8,555 nucleotides of DNA from an uncultured Prevotellaceae bacterium (GTDB lineage Bacteria > Bacteroidota > Bacteroidia > Bacteroidales > Bacteroidaceae), in the NCBI GenBank assembly GCA_937892315.1, contig CALAVF010000433.1:1-8555 (forward strand). Reading direction: 5' to 3'. The position numbers and the translations under genes were made by a program. Position 1 is the first letter of the stretch. Each line of letters begins with the position of its first letter. The notes beneath the pieces are model-generated. The model did no database searches and was not told the DNA's origin. It saw only the letters and a program-made list of their open reading frames with translations. Shown here in pieces: positions 1-6,751 of the stretch.

Positions 1-87
1 GGTGTGACTCAGACCACTTTTGAGGACACGAGCACTTCATTTGGGGGCGTCTTCGTGTTTCGTCTATGCCCCATAGAGTTTATTTAA
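1..87 (+). other. Open frame entering from the left edge, possible 3' end of a neighbouring gene
   Basis: Reading frame 1 is open from the first base to a TAA at 85-87 and would give a 28-residue tail ending in VFRLCPIEFI. If real, it converges on the GIN-domain gene and overlaps its last 8 bases. The other two plus-strand frames are closed early (TGA at 4-6 and 27-29). The fragment is too short to assign to a family and could be chance. This stretch also contains a weak imperfect hairpin, bases 44-50 against 66-72 (GGGGCGT with ATGCCCC, one G-T pair), with no proper T-tract on either strand, so I do not call it a terminator. Confidence 0.2.
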
Positions 88-793
88 TCTCATTCTTCAA
101 ATTGGGGTCTTTGGGGTTCTTGATGAGTTGCTTGGTTGCTTTGCCTGTCAGTTTCATCTTCTGGGCGCCATCGTTCAGAATGGTCAAGTTTTCAACATTG
201 ACGTTGGCTTCGATTTCTGCCGAACTGCGTGAATAAATGGTTGCGTCTTCTGCTTGGAGGTCGCTGACGGTGATGGCACCTACGTCTGACGATTGTATGC
301 TGAAAGTGGTGCATTCAATCCTGCCAAGTTTCATGTCTCCCGTGCCCAGCACACCCAACTGAAGGTCTTCTGTACGCCATGTCGCTTCGCTCACGAAACT
401 TCCATTTCCACAGATGCTGACGCATTTGAGGTCGGGGCATGAAAGATACATTTTCACGCTTTTCGGATTGCCGTAAAAGTTGATGTCTGTGTTGCTGTCC
501 ATCCTGATGGAAACCGTGAGCAGATTGCTGTCGAACGTGGTTTCAAGGTATTCCAGAAGAGCGCTGTCCCCTTCCACGTCAATGCTGTAGTTTCCTTGTG
601 TATAGATGATATCTACGCTGCCCAAGTTGGTCAAGTATGAAAAATCTCTTGGGATGCTGATGTGCTTTTTGATAATGTTCTGCTTCTTGGCAGCAGTCAC
701 TTCTTCTGTCTTTTCTTGCTGATTTGATGATGCGTTGCGACATGCTCCCAACATAAGAAGCATGGCGATGGGTATGAGCAATTTGTATTTCAT
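80..793 (-). CDS. GIN-domain (DUF2807) putative lipoprotein
   Basis: This 237-residue protein starts with a lipoprotein signal peptide: a short Lys-containing N-terminus, a hydrophobic stretch (about residues 5-16) and lipobox L15-G-A-C18, so Cys18 should be lipidated after cleavage. From about residue 45 to 225 it has the alternating short beta-strand pattern of the head GIN domain family (DUF2807), including the typical start (I-P-R-D-F ... G-S-V-D-I-I-Y-T-Q-G) and a central G-N-G-S-F turn. The family is widespread in Bacteroidota and folds as a beta-helix or beta-sandwich; its biochemical role is not established. Location is inferred to be periplasmic or outer-membrane anchored. The tail is Lys-rich (K-N-P-K-D-P-N-L-K-N-E-I-K). 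The start is fixed by the signal peptide and by a TATCTTTG box about 30 nt upstream. The gene diverges from the slyD-aroC operon and seems to be transcribed alone. Confidence 0.85.
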   Translation of the reverse strand: MKYKLLIPIAMLLMLGACRNASSNQQEKTEEVTAAKKQNIIKKHISIPRDFSYLTNLGSVDIIYTQGNYSIDVEGDSALLEYLETTFDSNLLTVSIRMDSNTDINFYGNPKSVKMYLSCPDLKCVSICGNGSFVSEATWRTEDLQLGVLGTGDMKLGRIECTTFSIQSSDVGAITVSDLQAEDATIYSRSSAEIEANVNVENLTILNDGAQKMKLTGKATKQLIKNPKDPNLKNEIK

Positions 794-824
794 GTTCTTT
801 GAGATGTTATGACGATTGTTGATG

Positions 825-832
825 CAAAGATA
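825..832 (-). promoter_or_regulatory. Putative promoter -7 box for the GIN-domain gene
   Basis: The minus strand reads TATCTTTG here, an exact fit to the Bacteroidota -7 consensus TAnnTTTG, 31 nt upstream of the gene's ATG (791-793). No clear -33 TTTG is seen at the usual distance, so the assignment rests on the -7 box and position only. Confidence 0.5.
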
Positions 833-914
833 GTGATTAATGATGAATTAGAATTTGAGAAATGGCGATTTTTTCATGTGCATAGTGGGGATTTTGTCTT
901 TTATTTGCAAAATC

Positions 915-944
915 TTAATTCTTCATTCTTTAATTCTTCATTCT
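915..944 (+). repeat. Two-copy perfect 15-bp tandem repeat
   Basis: TTAATTCTTCATTCT occurs twice in direct succession (915-929 and 930-944), and the next base also matches the first base of the unit. The repeat ends 6 nt before the TATCTTTG box at 951 and therefore covers the place where a -33 element would sit. It contains no start codon for a gene. A change in copy number would move upstream sequence by 15 bp relative to the -7 box. Confidence 0.85.
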
Positions 945-950
945 TTTTCA

Positions 951-958
951 TATCTTTG
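951..958 (+). promoter_or_regulatory. Putative promoter -7 box for the slyD-aroC-ssb-kdsA-kdsD operon
   Basis: TATCTTTG matches the Bacteroidota -7 consensus TAnnTTTG and lies 42 nt upstream of the slyD-like ATG at 1001. It is identical to the divergent box at 825-832. A good -33 TTTG is missing; that region is occupied by the 15-bp tandem repeat. The implied leader of roughly 35 nt is A-rich and has no strong Shine-Dalgarno sequence, which is normal for this phylum. Confidence 0.55.
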
Positions 959-1000
959 CAACATGATTGTAAATAGAAACTCTTAAAAACTGCATTAACA

Positions 1001-1567
1001 ATGACATTAGACAACAGATACATTACAGTTGCTTACAAACTTTACACCATCGAAGATGGAGAAGAAGATGAAGAACCGGCTGAGGTGGCAAACAGACGGC
1101 ATCCTTTCCAGTTCATCAGCAAGTTGGGACTCGTTCTTCCGGCTTTTGAGGCTGGCGTGGCAAACCTTGAACGTGGAGATGAATTTGACTTCGTCATTCC
1201 GTGCAAGGACGCATACGGCGAGTTTAACGAAGAACTGATGTTCGATGTTCCTCATTCCGTGTTCATGATAGACGGAAAGATGGATTTCAACTATATTTAT
1301 GAAGGTGCCATCGTGCCGATGCAGGGCGAAGATGGTAGCCAATTCAATGCGACCATCATCGAAATCAAGAAAGACACGGTGACCATCGACCTCAACCATC
1401 CGCGTGCAGGACAAGACCTGCATTTCGTGGGGCACGTGATTGATAATCGTCCTGCCACGAACGAAGAGATTTCCGAAACGCTGAATTCCATGAGTGAATG
1501 CAGCGGATGCGGCGGTGGATGTGAAGGTTGCAACGGCGGTGGCTGTGGAGGAAACGGAGGACGATAG
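1001..1567 (+). CDS. slyD: SlyD-like FKBP-type peptidyl-prolyl cis-trans isomerase
   Basis: The 188-residue protein fits the SlyD-type FKBP family, which catalyses proline isomerisation and chaperones folding in the cytoplasm. The FKBP half is seen at about residues 6-76 (strand I-T-V-A-Y-K-L-Y, then [20 protein letters not shown] and D-A-Y-G-E-F). An insert-in-flap-type segment follows (about 78-130, with Y-E-G-A-I-V-P-M-Q), and the FKBP fold returns with [10 protein letters not shown] and F-V-G-H-V (131-146). No signal peptide is present. The last 22 residues are a Cys/Gly-rich tail with cysteines at 167, 170, 174, 177 and 182, presumably binding metal; unlike many SlyD tails it has no histidine. 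The ATG at 1001 gives the normal N-terminus. It is the first gene of the operon; its stop is followed in frame by two more stops (TAG TGA TGA), and the aroC ATG lies inside that run. Confidence 0.85.
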   Translation: MTLDNRYITVAYKLYTIEDGEEDEEPAEVANRRHPFQFISKLGLVLPAFEAGVANLERGDEFDFVIPCKDAYGEFNEELMFDVPHSVFMIDGKMDFNYIYEGAIVPMQGEDGSQFNATIIEIKKDTVTIDLNHPRAGQDLHFVGHVIDNRPATNEEISETLNSMSECSGCGGGCEGCNGGGCGGNGGR

Positions 1568-1569
1568 TG

Positions 1570-2646
1570 ATGAGAAACACCTTTGGTCACATCTTCACAC
1601 TGACAACTTTTGGCGAAAGTCACGGTGCCGGAATCGGTGGCGTGGTGGATGGTATGCCTGCGGGCATTGACATTGACCTCGATTTTATCCAGTCGGAATT
1701 GGACCGTCGCAAGCCTGGGCAGAGCCGTATCACGACGGGGCGTCAGGAAGGCGATGTGGTAGAGATTCTTTCGGGGGTGTTTGAAGGCAAGAGCACGGGA
1801 TGCCCCATCGGTTTTCTGGTTCGCAACACCAACCAGCACTCTAAGGACTATGAAAATGTTCGCAACGTCTATCGTCCTTCACATGCCGATTACACCTATA
1901 CGCAGAAGTATGCCATTCGCGACCATCGAGGCGGAGGACGCTCATCTGCACGTGAAACCATTTCTCGTTGTGTAGGCGGTGCGTTTGCCAAGTTGGCTCT
2001 TCGTCAACTGGGCATAGAGGTGGTTGCATATACTTCGCAAGTGGGGATGATTGCCCTCGACCGAGATTATTCTCAGTATGATTTTTCGCAGATAGAAAGC
2101 AATCCTGTGCGGTGTCCCGACCCCGTGGCGGCAAAGCAGATGGAGCAACTGATTCTTGACGTGAAGGCAGATGGCGACACCATTGGCGGCGTGATTACGT
2201 GCGTTGTCAAAGGCGTGCCTGTTGGTCTTGGCGAACCAGCCTTCTCCAAACTCCATGCCGACTTGGGTGCCGCTATGCTTGGCATCAACGCCGTGAAAGG
2301 TTTTGAATATGGCGAAGGTTTTGCAGGAGTGGGGCAGAGAGGTTCTGAACAGAACGACATTTTCTATCACGACGGCAGACGCATCAGCACCCGTACCAAC
2401 CATTCGGGGGGCATTCAGGGTGGCATCTCCAATGGTCAGGACATCTATTTCCGTGTCCTTTTCAAACCTGTTGCCACACAACTTCGTCCGCAACCAACCG
2501 TTGACAAGGAGGGCGAAGAGATTATGCTCGAAGTGAAAGGTCGCCACGACCCTTGCGTCTTGCCACGTGCCGTTCCCGTTGTGGAGGCAATGGCGGCAAT
2601 GACAATTCTTGACCATTATCTTTTGAACAAAACAGTAACATTATGA
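1570..2646 (+). CDS. aroC: Chorismate synthase
   Basis: This enzyme converts 5-enolpyruvylshikimate 3-phosphate to chorismate using reduced FMN, the last step of the shikimate pathway, in the cytoplasm. The 358-residue length is normal. Family signatures are all visible: G-E-S-H-G at 15-19 followed by a Gly-rich stretch, [14 protein letters not shown] at 118-130, N-H-S-G-G-I-Q-G-G at 277-285 and G-R-H-D-P-C near 324-329 leading into [10 protein letters not shown]. The two invariant active-site histidines of the family correspond to His18 and His106. I chose the ATG at 1570 because M-R-N-T-F-G is the typical N-terminus; the frame stays open 42 nt further upstream (ATG at 1528), but that part overlaps the slyD tail and encodes unrelated basic residues. 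The gap to slyD is 2 nt, and the stop overlaps the ssb start (ATGA), suggesting translational coupling. Confidence 0.96.
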   Translation: MRNTFGHIFTLTTFGESHGAGIGGVVDGMPAGIDIDLDFIQSELDRRKPGQSRITTGRQEGDVVEILSGVFEGKSTGCPIGFLVRNTNQHSKDYENVRNVYRPSHADYTYTQKYAIRDHRGGGRSSARETISRCVGGAFAKLALRQLGIEVVAYTSQVGMIALDRDYSQYDFSQIESNPVRCPDPVAAKQMEQLILDVKADGDTIGGVITCVVKGVPVGLGEPAFSKLHADLGAAMLGINAVKGFEYGEGFAGVGQRGSEQNDIFYHDGRRISTRTNHSGGIQGGISNGQDIYFRVLFKPVATQLRPQPTVDKEGEEIMLEVKGRHDPCVLPRAVPVVEAMAAMTILDHYLLNKTVTL

Positions 2647-3065
2647 ATAAAGTAATGCTGATTGGCAATGTGGGTGCAGACCCACAGGTGAAATATCTCG
2701 ACCAAGGTGTGTGTGTGGCACAGGTTCGTTTGGCCACCACAGAGAGAGGCTATACGCTTCAGAATGGGACGCAGGTGCCCGACAGAACAGAGTGGCACAC
2801 CTGCATCTTTTGGCGTAAGTTGGGCGAGACCGTAGAAAAGTATGTCCACAAAGGTGACAAAATCTATGTGGAAGGAAAGATTCAGAGTCGCGATTGGACT
2901 GACCGTCAAGGCATCAGTCGTAAGACGATTGAAATCATGGCAGACAATCTGGAATTGCTTTCGCCGAAACCAACCACACAATCGCCTGCTCAGCCTCAGC
3001 CGTCACAGCCCGAGACTCCTGCTGCCGTGACTCCATCAGAGAATAACGGCGAATATCCATTTTAA
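2643..3065 (+). CDS. ssb: Single-stranded DNA-binding protein
   Basis: The 140-residue protein has the SSB OB-fold at about residues 1-107: [13 protein letters not shown] start, [14 protein letters not shown], the core [12 protein letters not shown], and [15 protein letters not shown] Pro/Gln/Ser/Thr-rich flexible linker follows (about 108-130). SSB coats single-stranded DNA as a tetramer and recruits repair and replication enzymes through its C-terminal tip. Here the tip is N-G-E-Y-P-F, keeping the final Pro-Phe but having only one acidic residue in the last six, where classical tips read D-D-x-x-P-F. The start codon overlaps the aroC stop as ATGA. The gene ends in a double in-frame stop, TAATAA (3063-3068). 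It may be the main SSB or a paralogue; that cannot be decided from this window. Confidence 0.93.
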   Translation: MNKVMLIGNVGADPQVKYLDQGVCVAQVRLATTERGYTLQNGTQVPDRTEWHTCIFWRKLGETVEKYVHKGDKIYVEGKIQSRDWTDRQGISRKTIEIMADNLELLSPKPTTQSPAQPQPSQPETPAAVTPSENNGEYPF

Positions 3066-3080
3066 TAATTTGTAGAGAAA

Positions 3081-3836
3081 ATGCCTACCATCATTGCAGG
3101 ACCGTGTGTCATCGAGTCGATGGAGTGCCTTGAAGAAGTCGCCCAGGAGTTAGTTCGGCTCAATGAAAAATACGGAATAGACATCATTTTCAAGTCGTCT
3201 TTTGACAAGGCGAATCGTACCAGCATCCACTCTTATCGAGGTCCAGGACTGGAGAAGGGAATGCAGATGCTTGCCGACATCAAGGAGAAGTATGGACTTC
3301 GTATTCTCACCGACATCCACGAGAGTTATCAGGCAAACCCTGCTGGCGAGGTGGCGGATGTGTTGCAGATTCCGGCATTCCTTTGCCGACAGACAGACCT
3401 CCTTGTTGCTGCAGCCCGCACGGGTCGCATCGTCAACATCAAAAAAGCACAGTTCCTTTCTGGATTGGACATGGAGTTTCCTGTTCAGAAGGTGCGAGAG
3501 AGTGGCAACGACAATGTCTGGCTCACAGAACGTGGCAACATCTATGGCTACAACAACTTAGCGGTAGATTTTCGAAACATTGCCGATATGCACCATTTTA
3601 CCGACACCGTCATCATGGATTGTACCCATTCTGTACAGCGTCCAGGTGCTGCTGGCGGCAAGACGGGCGGCAACCGCGAGTTTGTTCCGGCAATGGCTTT
3701 GGCGGCAAAGGCTTTTGGTGCCAATGGCTTTTTCTTCGAGGTTCACCCCGACCCAGAAAGTGCACTTTCCGACGGTCCTAACATGCTGTATCTTACAGAC
3801 CTCGACCGTGTAATTTCCACATTGATAGACGCATGA
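3081..3836 (+). CDS. kdsA: 3-deoxy-D-manno-octulosonate 8-phosphate synthase (metal-dependent class)
   Basis: The enzyme condenses phosphoenolpyruvate with D-arabinose 5-phosphate to give Kdo 8-phosphate, a committed step in making the Kdo of the lipopolysaccharide inner core. It has 251 residues, shorter than the about 284 of E. coli KdsA because the N-terminus is trimmed. Visible motifs are I-A-G-P-C-V-I-E-S at 5-13, the family hallmark K-A-N-R-T-S-I-H-S-Y-R-G-P-G at 43-56, T-D-I-H-E at 77-81, D-C-T-H at 180-183 and F-F-F-E-V-H-P-D-P-E at 217-226. Cys9, His183, Glu220 and Asp231 align with the metal ligands Cys11, His185, Glu222 and Asp233 of the Aquifex enzyme with a constant offset of two, so this should be a metal-dependent form; E. 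coli has Asn in place of the Cys. An in-frame TAA at 3066-3068 limits the start to the ATG at 3081. The next gene overlaps it by ATGA. Confidence 0.95.
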   Translation: MPTIIAGPCVIESMECLEEVAQELVRLNEKYGIDIIFKSSFDKANRTSIHSYRGPGLEKGMQMLADIKEKYGLRILTDIHESYQANPAGEVADVLQIPAFLCRQTDLLVAAARTGRIVNIKKAQFLSGLDMEFPVQKVRESGNDNVWLTERGNIYGYNNLAVDFRNIADMHHFTDTVIMDCTHSVQRPGAAGGKTGGNREFVPAMALAAKAFGANGFFFEVHPDPESALSDGPNMLYLTDLDRVISTLIDA

Positions 3837-4777
3837 AATCCATACCCTTTGCAGAGCGATGCCTTCGCGACGAGGCACAGTCATTGCTCGACCTCATTCC
3901 TCAACTTGACAACAGTTTCGAACAGGTGGTTGACCTCATTCACCATTGTTCGGGACACGTTGTCGTGACGGGGGTCGGCAAGTCGGGGCATGTGGGGGCA
4001 AAAGTTGCTGCCACATTGGCATCGACCGGCACACCTGCCATCTACCTCAATGCCCTTGATGCCCTTCATGGCGATTTGGGCGAAATCATGGACAATGATG
4101 TTCTTTTGTTGATTAGCAATTCGGGCAATACCGACGAATTGCTGCGGATTGTCGCATCGCTCGAAGACCGCCATCTCCCCATCGTGTCCATGACCAGCGA
4201 CGCTCATTCACTTCTGGCACAGCATTCCGACTATCACATACTTTGCCGAGTTGAAAAAGAGGCGTGCCCTTTGAATCTTGCCCCCACCTCCAGCACTACA
4301 GCAGCCATGGCGATGGGCGATGCCCTTGCTTGTGCTCTGATGGAAGTTCGCAAGTTCAAGGCAAAAGATTTTGCCCAATTCCACCCGGGTGGTTCACTTG
4401 GCCGCAAACTTTTGGTCAGGGTCAAAGATGTGATGTACACCGACAATTTCCCCATCGTGCCACCCACCATGCGGCTTTCCGATGCCCTCATCACCATCAG
4501 TTCTGGCAAACTTGGTTTGGGAGTCGTCATGGAAAACGATAAGATTCTTGGTATCATCACCGATGGCGACATCCGCCGTGCCGTAGAAGGTGCTCGTGAG
4601 AACTTCATCAATCTCTCCGTGAGCGAAGCCATGACCTGCACCCCCAAGACCATCTCCCCCGAGGCAAAACTGACCACCATCCAACAGATGTTCCGTAACC
4701 ACAAAATCCACTCTCTCCTCGTCACCGACCACGGCAAACTGGTCGGCATCGTGGATTACTTCGCCATCATGAACTAA
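3833..4777 (+). CDS. kdsD: D-arabinose 5-phosphate isomerase (KpsF/GutQ family)
   Basis: The 314-residue protein interconverts D-ribulose 5-phosphate and D-arabinose 5-phosphate, the substrate of the KdsA encoded just upstream, so the two genes supply consecutive steps of Kdo synthesis. An N-terminal SIS sugar-phosphate domain covers about residues 35-170, with G-V-G-K-S-G at 47-52, H-G-D-L-G at 79-83 and S-N-S-G-N-T at 95-100. It is joined by H-P-G-G-S-L-G-R-K (184-192) to two CBS domains (about 196-255 and 262-314; I-I-T-D-G-D-I-R-R at 241-249). Lys50, His79 and His184 sit where the family's active-site residues are expected. No signal peptide is present; it is cytoplasmic. The ATG overlaps the kdsA TGA (ATGA). 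It is the last gene of the operon and is followed after 24 nt by a strong terminator. GutQ or KpsF paralogue naming is possible, but the neighbour favours kdsD. Confidence 0.92.
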   Translation: MKSIPFAERCLRDEAQSLLDLIPQLDNSFEQVVDLIHHCSGHVVVTGVGKSGHVGAKVAATLASTGTPAIYLNALDALHGDLGEIMDNDVLLLISNSGNTDELLRIVASLEDRHLPIVSMTSDAHSLLAQHSDYHILCRVEKEACPLNLAPTSSTTAAMAMGDALACALMEVRKFKAKDFAQFHPGGSLGRKLLVRVKDVMYTDNFPIVPPTMRLSDALITISSGKLGLGVVMENDKILGIITDGDIRRAVEGARENFINLSVSEAMTCTPKTISPEAKLTTIQQMFRNHKIHSLLVTDHGKLVGIVDYFAIMN

Positions 4778-4801
4778 TCTGAAGAAGATTACTACAGATG
4801 A

Positions 4802-4846
4802 AAAAAAACTCTGCAAACCGGGTGTTATGGCTTGCAGAGTTTTTTT
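4802..4846. terminator. Bidirectional intrinsic terminator between convergent operons
   Basis: A 15-bp perfect inverted repeat (4802-4816 with 4832-4846) encloses a 15-nt loop. The core is ACTCTGCAA / TTGCAGAGT, flanked by seven A on the left and seven T on the right. Read on either strand, the hairpin therefore ends in a U-tract. It lies 24 nt after the kdsD stop and 16 nt after the stop of the convergent rhamnogalacturonan lyase, so it can end both transcripts. Confidence 0.9.
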
Positions 4847-4862
4847 GTTTTGAGGAAAGAAT

Positions 4863-6734
4863 TTATTTTGAAATTTTCATGTCGCTCCCGAAATAGAAAC
4901 TTGGTTCGGGTGGTTGGTTGTAGCCGACATTCTCGGTGGCGACGCTGATGCGGTAGGGGATGTTGAGCATGAAGGTGGGGAAGCGATGGGGGGTGGGGAT
5001 GGTGGTGGAGTAGATGCGGAGTTCGGTGCTTTCGTTGTTGCGAACGATGACTTCTTCCCGCCAGTCGCCGAGGATGTCGGCAGAGAGGCATGGGTTCTGT
5101 TTGGTGCCGTTGTTGAAGGAGCAGCCTTCGGCACGGAAGTCTTTGATGGTTTCCGCTTTTCCGACATTCCAGTTCCACTTGCTGATGGCGTTGCGGTCGA
5201 GGAGTTCACGCAATAGGTCGCCGTCCCACCAGACCGCACTGTTCATGGGAATCCAAGCATTTTCGGCATGGAGATTGCCTTTCACATCGAAGTAGCCACG
5301 CTGTGAGGATGACCACATTTCGAGTCCCCAGTTGGTCGGGTCGATGTCGGCAGCCATGCCACGTCCCACATCGTCGGTGCTGGGGATTTGGAAGATGATT
5401 CGGCCAGTGCGGGCATCGCGGAAGTCGGAGCCATCCTTCTTGTTTTCGTGAACATCCCAAATCTGCAGTTGAGTGCTATCGGGATAGAAAGCGAATTGGT
5501 GGATGGCATCGCCGTGCCCCATGCGAGTGGTGTAAAGTCCCGTGCCATCGTTGTTGACCGCCATCGAGCCGTAGGTGATTTCGTCGCATCCGTCGCCATC
5601 CACATCGCCTACACGCAGGTTGTGGTTGCCTTGACCTGAGAAGCCGGGGAACTTTTCGGAGTCGAAAAGCCAACGGAGCGTGAGGTCGGTACCATCCCAA
5701 TCGTAGGCAGCAAGGTACGTTTTGGTGTAGTACCCGCGGCACATCACGGCACTGGGGTGTTTGCCATCGAGGTATGCCACAGCCGCCAAGAAGCGGTCCA
5801 CTCGGTTGCCGTAGTTGTCGCCCCAACTGGCAACATTGCCGCGTGGAGGCTGGTAGTCAACCGTTTTGAGGGCTTTGCCCGTGCGTCCGTCAAAGACCGT
5901 GAGGTATTCAGGTCCATCGAGGATTCTGCCGACGACATTGGTTCTCTTTTTCTCCATCTTGCCCGGAATCTCTTTCTCAATGCTGCCGCTCATCACCCAG
6001 TTCACATTGGGGTCGCCGATGGCGTTGCCTTGTCCGTCGATGGTGCCGTCGGCCGTTTTTGTGATGAGTTCGGAACGGCCGTCACCGTCGAAGTCGTAAA
6101 CGAGGAACTGAGTGTAGTGGGCACCGGCACGGATGTTTCTGCCGAGGTCGATTCGCCACAGTTGCTCGCCTTTCAGCGTGTAGCAGTCAAGATAGACATT
6201 CCCCGTGTACCCCTCGTGGCTGTTGTCGTGGCTGTTGGAAGGGTCCCATTTCAGAATGATTTCGTATTCGCCATCGCCATCCACGTCACCCACGCTGGCA
6301 TCGTTGGCAGAGTAGGTGTATGGGCGACCGTCGGGGGCAACACCTGCTTCGGGCTTGGAGATGGGGATGGGAAGGTAGTCTTTTTGACTGGGATGATAGG
6401 TAAAGACACTTGCGTCCTGCTTGTGCTCTTTGCCGTTTTTTACGGCTGAGACTCTCAGTTCAGCATCTGTTTCAGGTGCTAAAGTTTTGAAGAAAGTGGC
6501 ATCCCCTATAGGCTTCTTGTTCAATCGTTTATCATTTAGGTAGAGATTGAATGCTGTATGCTCATCATCTTCTTCAAGCATTCGCCACGAAACCAAAAGG
6601 CTATCCCCCTCGCGTAAGCATACCAACCCACGTCCCAATTTCTCTTTCTGGATGTCGGGCGAGTAGGCGGGTTGAGCATTGGAGAGAACCGTTGTGAGCA
6701 GGGCGAAAGCGGCGAAAAACGTGCGTGTCTTCAT
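4863..6734 (-). CDS. Secreted rhamnogalacturonan lyase, polysaccharide lyase family 11
   Basis: The 623-residue protein resembles PL11 lyases such as Bacillus subtilis YesW, which cut the rhamnogalacturonan I backbone of pectin by beta-elimination and depend on calcium. A type I signal peptide covers about residues 1-20 (K-T-R, hydrophobic run, S-N-A before Q21), so it is exported. A beta-rich N-terminal part (about 28-115; R-G-L-V-C-L, L-L-V-S-W-R) precedes a propeller-like region with Asp-rich calcium loops D-V-D-G-D-G at 150-155, D-F-D-G-D-G at 214-219 and D-V-D-G-D-G at 377-382, plus related loops D-I-D-P-T-N (463-468) and D-I-L-G-D-W-R-E-E (553-561). Family-typical stretches include F-S-G-Q-G-N-H-N-L-R-V-G-D (365-377) and M-G-H-G-D-A (405-410). 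The frame is open 75 nt upstream (to 6809), but that extension overlaps the lipoprotein gene and has no signal peptide, so I start at 6734. It follows the lipoprotein gene by 17 nt. Exact specificity (endo or exo) is not readable. Confidence 0.9.
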   Translation of the reverse strand: MKTRTFFAAFALLTTVLSNAQPAYSPDIQKEKLGRGLVCLREGDSLLVSWRMLEEDDEHTAFNLYLNDKRLNKKPIGDATFFKTLAPETDAELRVSAVKNGKEHKQDASVFTYHPSQKDYLPIPISKPEAGVAPDGRPYTYSANDASVGDVDGDGEYEIILKWDPSNSHDNSHEGYTGNVYLDCYTLKGEQLWRIDLGRNIRAGAHYTQFLVYDFDGDGRSELITKTADGTIDGQGNAIGDPNVNWVMSGSIEKEIPGKMEKKRTNVVGRILDGPEYLTVFDGRTGKALKTVDYQPPRGNVASWGDNYGNRVDRFLAAVAYLDGKHPSAVMCRGYYTKTYLAAYDWDGTDLTLRWLFDSEKFPGFSGQGNHNLRVGDVDGDGCDEITYGSMAVNNDGTGLYTTRMGHGDAIHQFAFYPDSTQLQIWDVHENKKDGSDFRDARTGRIIFQIPSTDDVGRGMAADIDPTNWGLEMWSSSQRGYFDVKGNLHAENAWIPMNSAVWWDGDLLRELLDRNAISKWNWNVGKAETIKDFRAEGCSFNNGTKQNPCLSADILGDWREEVIVRNNESTELRIYSTTIPTPHRFPTFMLNIPYRISVATENVGYNQPPEPSFYFGSDMKISK

Positions 6735-6751
6735 TTTGTGTGATGCTTTTT

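Noticed and set aside
44..72. GC-rich imperfect hairpin as terminator of the GIN-domain gene
   Set aside because: The stem is interrupted and there is no U-tract after it on the minus strand.
9..74. 21-codon minus-strand frame starting at 74
   Set aside because: Too short, with no ribosome-binding or promoter signal; a second minus start at 40 also runs off the edge after 13 codons and cannot be judged.
1528..1569. Upstream ATG for aroC
   Set aside because: The added residues are basic and come from the Cys/Gly-rich slyD tail read in another frame; chorismate synthases normally begin as the protein does from 1570.
1942..2616. 224-codon minus-strand open frame opposite aroC
   Set aside because: It is a shadow of the well-conserved aroC; its Cys/His-rich translation has no family features.
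5757..6449. 230-codon plus-strand open frame opposite the lyase gene
   Set aside because: It is the antisense shadow of the PL11 coding sequence; the lyase has a signal peptide, calcium loops and a full-length family match.
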